DNA of 6,649 nucleotides from an uncultured Kangiella sp. (GTDB taxonomy: Bacteria > Pseudomonadota > Gammaproteobacteria > Enterobacterales > DSM-103792). Location: contig CAMLNB010000197.1 in the NCBI GenBank assembly GCA_946481205.1, forward strand, positions 1 through 6,649, read 5' to 3'. Shown piece after piece: positions 1 to 6,631 of the stretch. Numbering within the stretch: position 1 is the stretch's first letter; each line of letters starts with the position of its first letter. Below the pieces are notes generated by a model. It saw only the letters and a program-made list of their open reading frames with translations, was not told where the DNA came from and made no database searches. The position numbers and the translations under genes are program-made.

Positions 1-851
1 CGCCACTGTATCTGTATTCTGACTATGTCGATGTGGGCTACGCGTATACGTGGTTAAGAGCCCCAGACGCCGTTTACTATTTGCCGTTTAACAACGTACA
101 GGGCATTGACTTCGTCAAGAATTTCTCGGCAGGTTCGTTTGACGGTAGCATTCAGTGGTACTACGGCGCGCAGACAGACGACTTCGTGTTGTTGGGCGCC
201 GAGGTTTCATCCAGAATCCGGAACCAGACTGGGCTAGCGTTGCAGGTGAACCGGGATTGGTTGACGATGCGTGTTGCTTATCACGTCGCCGATATTTCCA
301 ATGATGTTGCTTCGTTCTCGCAGCTGCAGGCCTCCACATCGGGTTTGTGCGCATTACTGGCGGCAAACAGCTTGCCAACTTGCAACTATGACTTTGATCA
401 GTTGGTCGCCGAAGAGGATTCCGCAAGCTTTATCAATGCTGCCATCGCTGTCGATACAGGCACCTTTGTTGCGGCTTTCGAGCATGTTGAGTTCGAGATT
501 GATGACGCACCGTTCTCGAAGGATGTGCGGTCGTACGGCATGCTCGGTGTTCGCATCGGAGATGTCCTGCTGAGTGCGACTTACCAGAAGATCGAGGATG
601 AAGAGCAGGATCTGCTGACAGGTATCCCGACAACGACAGGCGGAAGTCCTCTTGAGGCTTCCTTGCAAGGACTTCGTGTGGCGTTGGCGGGTGCGGCCTT
701 GGCAACCACAGAGGAATCCGAGATCAATACGATTGGTCTGCGCTGGGATTTCACCAGCTCTGCTGCGTTCAAGATTCAGCTTGACGACTACTCGAATGAT
801 GCCACGGGTGACCAAAAAGTCCTCGCTTTCGGCATTTCGACTGTGTTCTAA
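1..851 (+). CDS. Outer-membrane beta-barrel (porin-like) protein, 3' part only
   Basis: The reading frame is open to the left edge (codons begin at base 3), so the start, signal peptide and N-terminal part lie outside the window. The GTG at 33 is probably internal, because the residues before it (PLYLYSDYVDV) continue the same style of sequence. About 282 residues are visible. They show alternating polar and hydrophobic stretches with aromatic girdles (for example WYYGAQ, YAYTWL), acidic loops, and a last strand ending in ISTVF. A terminal Phe is the usual recognition signal for BAM-assembled outer-membrane barrels. Two cysteines (codons at 348 and 381) lie 11 residues apart, probably in one external loop, and could form a disulfide. 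The substrate cannot be told. The next gene, a PstS-like periplasmic protein 15 bases downstream, suggests a shared transport or envelope role. By eye this gene is less GC-rich than the genes at the right of the window. The barrel call is fairly sure; the porin function is inference. Confidence 0.7.
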   Translation, partial: PLYLYSDYVDVGYAYTWLRAPDAVYYLPFNNVQGIDFVKNFSAGSFDGSIQWYYGAQTDDFVLLGAEVSSRIRNQTGLALQVNRDWLTMRVAYHVADISNDVASFSQLQASTSGLCALLAANSLPTCNYDFDQLVAEEDSASFINAAIAVDTGTFVAAFEHVEFEIDDAPFSKDVRSYGMLGVRIGDVLLSATYQKIEDEEQDLLTGIPTTTGGSPLEASLQGLRVALAGAALATTEESEINTIGLRWDFTSSAAFKIQLDDYSNDATGDQKVLAFGISTVF

Positions 852-852
852 C

Positions 853-860
853 GGGAGGGG
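853..860 (+). promoter_or_regulatory. Strong ribosome binding site of the PstS-like gene
   Basis: The run GGGAGGGG contains a full GGAGG core at 854-858, 8 bases before the ATG at 867. It lies in the 15-base gap after the barrel-protein stop codon, so the downstream gene has independent, strong initiation within the shared transcript. Confidence 0.75.
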
Positions 861-866
861 ATAAAC

Positions 867-1289
867 ATGAACGCGAAAAAGTCCGTGTTTGCTGCCCTGC
901 TGTTGGCGATGTCGGGCGGGGTGTTGGCGGAAGTGGCAGTGGTGGTGCATCCGAGTGCCGGGTTTGACAGTCTGACCGAGGATGACATCAGCCGCTTGTT
1001 CCTGGGTAAATCGAAGTCGTTTCCCAATGGTGAGTCGGCCGTGCCGGTGAACCAGAACGAAGGCGAGGCGACTCGCGACAAGTTCAATGATGCGGTGGTC
1101 AAGAAGAACGCGTCGCAGTTGAAAGCCTATTGGTCGCAGCTTGTGTTCACCGGCAAGGGTACTCCACCGAAAGATGTCGGCGGTAGTGCTGATGTGAAGA
1201 AGCTGGTGGCGGCCAACCCGAACATGATCGGGTATGTCGATAGCAGTGCGGTCGATGGCTCGGTCAAGGTGGTTTACAAGATTCCTTGA
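867..1289 (+). CDS. Small secreted PstS-like (phosphate-binding-protein-like domain) protein
   Basis: A 140-residue protein with a clear Sec signal peptide: KK at residues 4-5, a hydrophobic core at 7-16, and a VLA site with likely cleavage after Ala21. The mature protein of about 119 residues starts with a beta strand (EVAVVVHP). It carries the features of the short phosphate ABC transporter substrate-binding-like family: a LTEDDISRLFLGKSKSFPNG stretch at about 37-56, the N-x-NEGEATRDKF segment, a YWSQLVFTGKG segment, and a final IGYVDSSAVDGSVKVVYKI. Full PstS proteins are over 300 residues, so this is a single-lobe relative. Whether it binds phosphate is unknown, and no permease or ATPase genes are visible. 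The start is firm: a strong GGAGG (854-858) sits 8 bases before the ATG. The gene lies 15 bases after the barrel-protein stop, so the two are probably cotranscribed, and a strong terminator follows. Family membership is confident; the ligand is not. Confidence 0.85.
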   Translation: MNAKKSVFAALLLAMSGGVLAEVAVVVHPSAGFDSLTEDDISRLFLGKSKSFPNGESAVPVNQNEGEATRDKFNDAVVKKNASQLKAYWSQLVFTGKGTPPKDVGGSADVKKLVAANPNMIGYVDSSAVDGSVKVVYKIP

Positions 1290-1301
1290 GCGGGAATTTT
1301 T

Positions 1302-1343
1302 GCGACAACAAAAAAGCGCCTTTGGGCGCTTTTTTGTTGTCGC
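1302..1343. terminator. Bidirectional intrinsic terminator
   Basis: This is a perfect inverted repeat with 19-base arms (1302-1320 and 1325-1343) around a TTTG loop. The GC-rich inner stem (AGCGCC/GGCGCT) is flanked by A6 on the left and T6 on the right, so either strand gives a GC hairpin followed by a U run. It sits 12 bases past the stop of the + strand PstS-like gene and 11 bases past the stop of the convergent - strand oxygenase. It can therefore end both transcripts. The extra outer pairing (GCGACAAC/GTTGTCGC) makes it unusually long. Confidence 0.92.
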
Positions 1344-1354
1344 TGTTTTTGTTG

Positions 1355-1969
1355 TTATCGACTAAGCATGGCATCCCGCCGCATCCAGCCGGCGATGCTG
1401 AGGCGTTCGCGGCGCGCTTCGGTGACTTCATGCGGCACTGTCTCGCTGAGAAAAATCACCAGTGTGCCGGCCTCCGGTTTAACCGAGATCAATTCCTGAT
1501 CGCCCTGATACAGCTTCAGCAAGCCACCATATGCATCGTGCCAATCTTCGTTCAGGTACAGCACGGTCGAAATTTGCCGGGCGTTGTTGCCGCGAAAGCT
1601 GTCGACATGGCGCCGATAGAACGCTCCGGCCGGGTAGCAGGCGTAGTGGCACTCGTAGTCGTTCAAGCCCAGCAGCAGTCGCTGGTTCAGCATCGTCCGA
1701 AGCATGGTCATCGCGGCCAGCCATTGCTGCTGGGCTGCTGTTTCGCCGGTCAGCCAGCAGGTCAGGTCGCTGCGGGTATGGTTGGCCAGCTGACGGTTCT
1801 GGCCACGGCCGACGGCGGCAGGCCGCAGGCGGCCAGCGGTACGAAAGTCCTGCAGTTCGGTACGCAATGCTTCGACGCCATCGTCGGTCAAGGCGTTTGG
1901 CAGCACCAGATAGTCCTGCTGGCAAAGCGCTTCGGCAATCTGCGCTGGCATATCAGGTTGACGTAACAT
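1355..1969 (-). CDS. 2-oxoglutarate/Fe(II)-dependent dioxygenase, PHD/EGLN-like prolyl hydroxylase
   Basis: A cytoplasmic protein of 204 residues from the ATG at 1969. I chose that start because GGGAG (1983-1987) lies 13 bases upstream, a long but workable spacing. The in-frame TTG at 1981 would sit one base from that site. The double-stranded beta-helix shows the iron triad H121-x-D123 and H180, plus R189 for 2-oxoglutarate. The H180-to-R189 spacing of 9 equals that of human PHD2 (H374, R383). Other PHD2 landmarks are present: CYP with Tyr112 (PHD2 Tyr303), Tyr138-LNEDW (Tyr329-LNKDW), a GG turn, PHEV, and a TRSDLTCW segment like IRGDKITW. The family uses O2 and 2-oxoglutarate to hydroxylate proline in proteins; the Pseudomonas member PPHD acts on elongation factor Tu. 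That target is inference here. The gene stands alone, convergent with the PstS-like gene and divergent from leuA. A generic SM-20/P4H-type oxygenase with another target is the alternative. Confidence 0.88.
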   Translation of the reverse strand: MLRQPDMPAQIAEALCQQDYLVLPNALTDDGVEALRTELQDFRTAGRLRPAAVGRGQNRQLANHTRSDLTCWLTGETAAQQQWLAAMTMLRTMLNQRLLLGLNDYECHYACYPAGAFYRRHVDSFRGNNARQISTVLYLNEDWHDAYGGLLKLYQGDQELISVKPEAGTLVIFLSETVPHEVTEARRERLSIAGWMRRDAMLSR

Positions 1970-2008
1970 GCGGAAAGCCAAGCTCCCAAACGACCAATGT
2001 ACGGCGAT

Positions 2009-2014
2009 ATTCTA
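2009..2014 (-). promoter_or_regulatory. Possible -10 box for the oxygenase gene
   Basis: On the - strand this reads TAGAAT, five of six matches to TATAAT. It would place the transcript start about 30 bases before the ATG at 1969. No good -35 hexamer is visible at 16-18 bases, so this is weak and rests on position and the hexamer alone. Confidence 0.25.
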
Positions 2015-2035
2015 ACGTTGATGGCACTGGCCGGC

Positions 2036-2065
2036 TTGGGCTGGTACGTCCGTCGGCGGTATGAT
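2036..2065 (+). promoter_or_regulatory. Candidate sigma-70 promoter for leuA
   Basis: TTGGGC (2036-2041) and TATGAT (2060-2065) are separated by 18 bases. The -10 matches five of six consensus bases; the -35 only its TTG. It would start transcription near 2072, giving a leader of about 50 bases before leuA. No leader peptide with a leucine run and no attenuator are visible in that leader. Confidence 0.35.
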
Positions 2066-2124
2066 CCACGTATACCCCCGTGTAACGTACCGGCCAATCC
2101 GGGTCTGGTCAGGAGTTTTGCCTC

Positions 2125-3690
2125 ATGAGCGCCAACGTAGCCGGCGACAAGCCCAAGCTGATTATTTTTGATACCACTTTGCGTGACGGCGAGCAAAGCC
2201 CCGGCGCGTCGATGGACAAGGACGAGAAAATCGCCATTGCCCGTCTGCTTGAGCGGATGAAAGTGGATGTCATCGAGGCGGGTTTTGCCATCGCGAGCCC
2301 CGGTGATTTTGAAGCTGTGCAAGCTGTGGCCGCGGCGATCAAAGAGTCGACAGTGTGTTCGCTGTCACGTGCGCTCGACAAAGATATCGAGCGCGCAGCG
2401 GAAGCGCTGAAACCGGCGGCGCGCGGTCGCATCCACACTTTTATTGCGACTTCGCCGATCCACATGAAATACAAGTTGCAGATGGAGCCGGACAAGGTCA
2501 TCGAGCAGGCGGTGCGTGCCGTCAGCAAGGCGCGCAATCTGATGGAGGATGTCGAGTTTTCCTGCGAAGACGCCGGCCGTTCCGAGCTGGACTTCCTGTG
2601 CCGAATCATCGAGAAAGTGATCGATGCCGGTGCCCGGACGATCAACATCCCGGATACCGTCGGTTATGCGATGCCACGCCAGTACGGCGCGACCATTCGC
2701 GAATTGATTGAACGCATTCCGAATTCCGACAAAGCCATTTTCTCGGTGCACTGCCACAACGATCTGGGCTTGGCGGTCGCCAACTCACTCGATGCGGTGA
2801 TGAATGGCGCCCGTCAGGTCGAGTGCACCATCAACGGTCTTGGCGAGCGGGCCGGTAACGCCAGCCTGGAAGAGATCGTCATGGCGGTGCGTACGCGCAA
2901 GGATTTCTTCCCGGTGCAGGTTGATATCGACACCACGCAGATTGTCCCCGCATCGAAACTGGTTTCGCGCGTCACCGGTTTCCCGGTACAGCCGAACAAA
3001 GCCATCGTCGGCGGCAATGCGTTTGCCCACGAGTCCGGTATTCACCAGGACGGCATGCTGAAAAACCGCGAAACCTACGAAATCATGCGCGCCGAAGATG
3101 TGGGTTGGAAAACCAACCGCATGGTGCTCGGCAAGCACTCCGGTCGCAATGCGTTCAAGAGCCATTTGGCCGAGCTGGGTGTAACGTTTGCCAATGAAGC
3201 GGATCTGAACGCCGCGTTCGCCCGGTTCAAGGATCTGGCCGACAAGAAGCATGAAATTTTCGATGACGATCTGCTTGCCATCGCCAAAGACAGCCAGCAG
3301 ATTCAGGTCAACGAAGCCTTGCGTTTGGTCAGCCTGAAAGTGCACAGCGAGACCGGCGAAACTCCGGCTGCGTCGTTGGTGTTGTCAGTCAATGGCAACG
3401 AGAGGAAAGCCGAAGCGCAGGGCAATGGCCCGGTTGATGCGGCTTATCGTGCGGTCAATTCGTTGGTCGGCAACGATGTGAACGTCGAAGAGTTCACGGT
3501 CAATGCCGTCACCAAGGGCATGGATTCGCAGGTTGAGGTGAATGTGCGGGTCGAACACGATAATCATATCGTCACCGGCCACGGCGCTGATCTCGATATC
3601 GTGGTGGCATCGGTCAAGGCCTATCTGCATGCGTTGAACACGCTGCAGACGGTCGAGTCGCGACTGCACCCGCATGTGGCAACGCACTGA
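2125..3690 (+). CDS. leuA: 2-isopropylmalate synthase
   Basis: This enzyme catalyses the first committed step of leucine synthesis in the cytoplasm, joining acetyl-CoA and 3-methyl-2-oxobutanoate to give 2-isopropylmalate. The protein has 521 residues, full length for the bacterial form. The N-terminal TIM barrel (about 10-280) carries the signature LRDGEQSPG with Arg20 and metal ligand Asp21. The other metal ligands are His209 and His211 in HCHNDLGLA and Asn245 in GERAGN, each at the E. coli position plus seven. The linker region has HESGIHQDG (302-310) and GKHSGR (336-341). The C-terminal domain (about 390-512), including [12 protein letters not shown], is the LeuA dimer domain that senses leucine for feedback inhibition. 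The start has AGGAG (2111-2115) 9 bases upstream. No other leu or ilv gene is in the window, and the next gene follows 26 bases later without a terminator. The identification is secure. Confidence 0.98.
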   Translation: MSANVAGDKPKLIIFDTTLRDGEQSPGASMDKDEKIAIARLLERMKVDVIEAGFAIASPGDFEAVQAVAAAIKESTVCSLSRALDKDIERAAEALKPAARGRIHTFIATSPIHMKYKLQMEPDKVIEQAVRAVSKARNLMEDVEFSCEDAGRSELDFLCRIIEKVIDAGARTINIPDTVGYAMPRQYGATIRELIERIPNSDKAIFSVHCHNDLGLAVANSLDAVMNGARQVECTINGLGERAGNASLEEIVMAVRTRKDFFPVQVDIDTTQIVPASKLVSRVTGFPVQPNKAIVGGNAFAHESGIHQDGMLKNRETYEIMRAEDVGWKTNRMVLGKHSGRNAFKSHLAELGVTFANEADLNAAFARFKDLADKKHEIFDDDLLAIAKDSQQIQVNEALRLVSLKVHSETGETPAASLVLSVNGNERKAEAQGNGPVDAAYRAVNSLVGNDVNVEEFTVNAVTKGMDSQVEVNVRVEHDNHIVTGHGADLDIVVASVKAYLHALNTLQTVESRLHPHVATH

Positions 3691-3716
3691 GTGCGCAGCT
3701 CGCAGCAGGTGATGCG

Positions 3717-4475
3717 ATGACCCGTCTTGAGCGCAGTGCCGCGTTGCGGCGGCTCGGTATCACGGAATGGCTGCCGCGTTCGGATGACGCGGTAGCCACT
3801 CCGGGGCTCAGCGCGGATGCCATCGCAGACGATGTCCACGCCGCGCAGGCGACGCTGACATCGGCGGCAACGATCAGCGAGCGCAGCAGCGCGCAATCGC
3901 CGAGGCCGTCTCCCGCAATCGAAATCGCTGCAACGGCAACAGCAACCAAGCCGGCGCCCGCAGCGCCCAATTCCACCGCACTTCCTGTCGTGCCGGTCAG
4001 CCAAACCGGTCCGGCTTCATCAGCAGCGCCGATTTTGCGCGGTCGCTTGCTGAGTGCCAGCGCGGGCGCGCCGTTGTTGGTGCTGGCCATGGCAGAAAAA
4101 TCGGCGCAGGACAATTTACTCGGTGTCGATACTGCGGCTGGCGCCCTGCTCAAGGCCATGCTCAACGAACTGGCGGTGCCAGCGTCGGTGGCGTTGCTCG
4201 GTGTGGGTGGCGGCGATCCGATTGCGGTGCCGCCGACCATTCTTGTGCTTGGCGAACGCAGTGCTCGCTTGTTGCTCGGCAGTGATCTCGCTGCGCCGAT
4301 ACGCGGTCGCGTTCATCTGTTCGGCCAATCGCGGGTCGTGGTCAGTTATCACCCGGAAGAACTGCGCCAGAACGGCTCGCTGAAACGGCTTGCATGGGAA
4401 GATTTACGCCTGCTGACGAGTCTGTTGGCGCAAGCGCAGCCGACCGCTGCGAGTACGACGACAGGGCGCAGCTGA
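3717..4475 (+). CDS. holD: Putative DNA polymerase III psi subunit (HolD-like) with a degenerate uracil-DNA-glycosylase-like domain
   Basis: The protein has 252 residues in three parts. Residues 4-21 (LERSAALRRLGITEWLPR) match the N-terminal peptide of E. coli HolD (QLQQLGITQW), which docks psi onto the DnaX clamp-loader collar. Residues about 24-106 form a linker rich in Ala, Pro, Ser and Thr, likely disordered. Residues about 119-237 follow family-4 uracil-DNA glycosylases: a first strand LLVLAMAE where active enzymes have a GE-x-PG motif, then PPTILVLGERSARLLLG (172-188), GRVHLFGQSRVVVSYHP (197-213) and KRLAWEDLRLL (223-233). The protein has no cysteine, so the Fe-S cluster of that family is absent, and the first catalytic motif is lost. 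It sits directly before rimI, as holD does in E. coli. The likely role is psi, bridging HolC (chi) to the clamp loader; a separate DNA-binding or repair role is the alternative. The start follows AGGTG (3707-3711); the ATG at 3712 is out of frame and stops at once. Identity is inferred from motif and context. Confidence 0.6.
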   Translation: MTRLERSAALRRLGITEWLPRSDDAVATPGLSADAIADDVHAAQATLTSAATISERSSAQSPRPSPAIEIAATATATKPAPAAPNSTALPVVPVSQTGPASSAAPILRGRLLSASAGAPLLVLAMAEKSAQDNLLGVDTAAGALLKAMLNELAVPASVALLGVGGGDPIAVPPTILVLGERSARLLLGSDLAAPIRGRVHLFGQSRVVVSYHPEELRQNGSLKRLAWEDLRLLTSLLAQAQPTAASTTTGRS

Positions 4476-4957
4476 TGCGTACACTGGGCAATGGCCTGGT
4501 GCTCGATGCCATCGCCAAATCCGATCTGGACGCCATTCACGCCATCGAACGTCGCGGCTACCCGGTGCCGTGGAGCTACGGCGTGTTCTACGACTGCCTG
4601 ATTGCCCGCTATGACTGCCAGGCGCTGTGGCGTGGCGACCGCGTGCTCGGCTATTTCATTGGCCAGCGCGTGCTTGATGAAGCGCATCTGCTGAACATCT
4701 GCATCGACCCCGACTGCCATCGCCAAGGTCTGGGAGAACTGCTGATGCAGGAATGGCTGCTGCTGGCGCGCAGCAGCGGTTGCGGTCGGGCGTTGCTGGA
4801 GGTCCGCGTCTCCAACCTCGCTGCCCAGAAGCTGTACCAGAAGCTCGGTTTTGAGCGAATTGGCTACCGCAAAGGCTATTACCCGGCACTGGAAGGCCGA
4901 GAGGACGGCATTGTCATGGCACTGGCTCTGAAGCTGCCGGATTCGTTGTCCGCTTGA
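4475..4957 (+). CDS. rimI: Ribosomal protein S18 alanine N-acetyltransferase
   Basis: This GNAT-fold enzyme acetylates the N-terminal alanine of ribosomal protein S18 using acetyl-CoA. The 160-residue protein aligns with E. coli RimI through most of its length: IERRGYPVPWS near residue 24, VLDEAHLLNICIDPD (66-80), the acetyl-CoA loop HRQGLG (82-87, His where the family usually has Gln or Arg), LLEVRVSN with catalytic Glu109, LYQKLGF with catalytic Tyr121, and GYYPALEGREDGIVMAL near the end. Glu109 and Tyr121 have the same 12-residue spacing as E. coli Glu103 and Tyr115. The frame extends upstream to 4394, but the ATG at 4475 gives the normal family N terminus. It also overlaps the stop of the previous gene in TGATG, so translation is probably coupled. 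The extra stretch from 4394 lies inside the upstream gene and is not needed. Confidence 0.96.
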   Translation: MRTLGNGLVLDAIAKSDLDAIHAIERRGYPVPWSYGVFYDCLIARYDCQALWRGDRVLGYFIGQRVLDEAHLLNICIDPDCHRQGLGELLMQEWLLLARSSGCGRALLEVRVSNLAAQKLYQKLGFERIGYRKGYYPALEGREDGIVMALALKLPDSLSA

Positions 4958-5002
4958 GCGAATTTCCCCCTTGATTGGTCCCGGCCGGCGCGCCTGCTCC
5001 GG

Positions 5003-5008
5003 TATAAT
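5003..5008 (+). promoter_or_regulatory. -10 box of a promoter for prfC
   Basis: A perfect TATAAT lies in the 83-base gap between rimI and prfC, 32 bases before the ATG. Transcription would start near 5015, giving a leader of about 26 bases. At the usual spacing the -35 position is GC-rich (around 4979-4985) and does not match TTGACA. A TTGATT at 4971 is 26 bases away, too far. There is no TG extension. An activator, or a weak promoter on top of read-through from rimI, is possible. Confidence 0.55.
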
Positions 5009-5040
5009 CGGCGCCCCATTTTTTCCGGGTTTGCCGTTCC

Positions 5041-6624
5041 ATGAATCAGCACCAGTCCGAAGTGGCGCGTCGCCGCACCTTCGCCATCATTTCCCACCCT
5101 GACGCCGGTAAAACGACGATGACCGAAAAGCTGCTGCTGCACGGCGGTGCGATTCAGGTCGCCGGTGCGGTCAAGAGCCGGCGTTCGGCCAAGGCGGTGA
5201 CCTCGGACTGGATGGAGCTGGAGCGGCAGCGTGGTATCTCGGTGACCACGTCGGTGATGCAGTTCCCGTACAAATCCTGCGTCGTGAACCTGCTCGACAC
5301 ACCCGGTCATGAAGACTTCTCGGAAGACACGTACCGCACGCTGACGGCCGTTGACTCGGCGCTGATGGTTATCGATGGCTCGAAGGGCGTTGAAGATCGC
5401 ACCATCAAACTGATGGAGGTTTGCCGGCTGCGTGACACGCCGATTTTGACGTTCATCAACAAGATGGACCGCGATATCCGCGAGCCCATCGATCTGCTCG
5501 ACGAAGTCGAGCGCGTATTGAACATTCAGTGCGCGCCGGTGACCTGGCCGATCGGCATGGGCAAGTTTTTCAAAGGCATTTATCACCTGACCCGTGACGA
5601 GGTTTATCTCTATCAGTCCGGTCTTGGCCACACCATTCAGGAACGCCGGGTCATCAAGGGCTTGAACAATCCGGATCTTGACGCCGCGATTGGTGATCTC
5701 GCCCAGCAGTTCCGCGACGAGCTGGAGCTGGTGCAAGGCGCCAGCCATGAATTCGATCGCGAGGCGTTTTTGGCCGGCAAGCAAACGCCAGTGTTCTTTG
5801 GCACTGCACTCGGTAATTTCGGCGTGGAAGAAATGCTCGACGGTCTGGTCGAGTGGGCACCGCCGCCGACCCATCGGGTCGCCGTACAGCGCGATGTCAA
5901 AGCCGAGGAAGAAAAATTCACCGCGTTCGTGTTCAAGATCCAGGCGAACATGGACCCTCAGCATCGCGACCGCATTGCGTTCGCTCGCGTCTGCTCCGGC
6001 AAATACACCCAAGGCATGAAAGCGTTTCATGCCCGTATCGGCCGTGACGTCAACATGGGCAACGCGCTGACCTTCATGGCGCGTGATCGCGAGCACGTCG
6101 AAGAAGCCTACCCGGGCGACATCATCGGTCTGCACAATCACGGCAGCATCCAGATTGGTGACAGTTTCAGCGAAGGCGAGCAGCTCAAGTTCACCGGCAT
6201 TCCGTACTTCGCGCCGGAACTGTTCCGCCGCGTCCGACTGAAAGATCCGCTGAAGAGCAAGCAGCTGCAGAAAGGTCTGATCCAGCTGTCGGAGGAGGGC
6301 GCGACCCAGGTGTTCCGGCCGTTGAACAGCAACGATCTGATCCTCGGTGCGGTCGGTATGCTGCAGTTCGATGTGGTCGCGCATCGCTTGAAGAGCGAAT
6401 ACAACGTCGAGGCGGCGTACGAGCAGATCAGTGTCAGCACCGCGCGCTGGGTACGCTGCGACAACGAGAAGAAGCTCGAAGAGTTCAAGGAAAAGTGCTT
6501 CGACAATCTCGCGCTCGACAACGCCGACAACCTGACTTATCTGGCCCCGACAATGGTCAACCTGCGGCTGACTATGGAACGCTATCCGGACGTCAAGTTC
6601 TTCGAAACGCGCGAACACGGTTAA
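5041..6624 (+). CDS. prfC: Peptide chain release factor 3 (RF3)
   Basis: RF3 is a ribosome-bound translational GTPase that speeds removal of RF1 and RF2 after peptide release. The protein has 527 residues, complete (E. coli RF3 has 529). The GTPase domain shows the P-loop SHPDAGKTT (18-26), switch I RGISVTT (64-70), DTPGHEDF (86-93), NKMD (140-143) and a G5 element GTAL (254-257). Domains 2 and 3 follow, with the RF3-typical run [21 protein letters not shown] and the [16 protein letters not shown] segment near the C terminus. The [13 protein letters not shown] P-loop and the lack of EF-G domain IV and V features separate it from EF-G. No Shine-Dalgarno sequence precedes the ATG; the short leader instead has a T6 run (5019-5024). 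The neighbour is rimI; in E. coli yjjG lies between them and is absent here. The identification is secure. Confidence 0.98.
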   Translation: MNQHQSEVARRRTFAIISHPDAGKTTMTEKLLLHGGAIQVAGAVKSRRSAKAVTSDWMELERQRGISVTTSVMQFPYKSCVVNLLDTPGHEDFSEDTYRTLTAVDSALMVIDGSKGVEDRTIKLMEVCRLRDTPILTFINKMDRDIREPIDLLDEVERVLNIQCAPVTWPIGMGKFFKGIYHLTRDEVYLYQSGLGHTIQERRVIKGLNNPDLDAAIGDLAQQFRDELELVQGASHEFDREAFLAGKQTPVFFGTALGNFGVEEMLDGLVEWAPPPTHRVAVQRDVKAEEEKFTAFVFKIQANMDPQHRDRIAFARVCSGKYTQGMKAFHARIGRDVNMGNALTFMARDREHVEEAYPGDIIGLHNHGSIQIGDSFSEGEQLKFTGIPYFAPELFRRVRLKDPLKSKQLQKGLIQLSEEGATQVFRPLNSNDLILGAVGMLQFDVVAHRLKSEYNVEAAYEQISVSTARWVRCDNEKKLEEFKEKCFDNLALDNADNLTYLAPTMVNLRLTMERYPDVKFFETREHG

Positions 6625-6631
6625 GCTTTGC

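Noticed and set aside
354..950. A 198-codon - strand frame opposite the barrel gene and the PstS-like signal peptide
   Set aside because: It is antisense to two better-supported genes and spans the gap between them, with no recognisable domain.
1286..1966. A 226-codon + strand frame opposite the oxygenase
   Set aside because: It would begin just before the terminator, run through its palindrome, and mirror the oxygenase coding frame. The oxygenase has a complete catalytic motif set, so this is a shadow.
2022..2038. TGGCAC followed by CTTG, resembling a sigma-54 promoter
   Set aside because: The required GG-N10-GC spacing is not met: the bases at the -12 position are CT, not GC.
3683..3695. 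Inverted repeat CGCACT-G-AGTGCG over the leuA stop codon
   Set aside because: It is a very short hairpin without a following T run, so not a terminator. leuA and the next gene are probably cotranscribed.
4978..5014. GC-rich palindromic bases after rimI (CCGGCCGG, GGCGCGCC)
   Set aside because: These look like a possible terminator stem, but no long hairpin pairs cleanly in front of the T6 run and the TATAAT box lies between, so I do not call one.
4879..6618. A 579-codon open frame on the - strand opposite prfC
   Set aside because: It lies fully antisense to a secure RF3 gene. Long antisense frames are common opposite GC-rich, codon-biased genes, and the translation (rich in Ala, Arg, Val, Asp, His) shows no recognisable domain.
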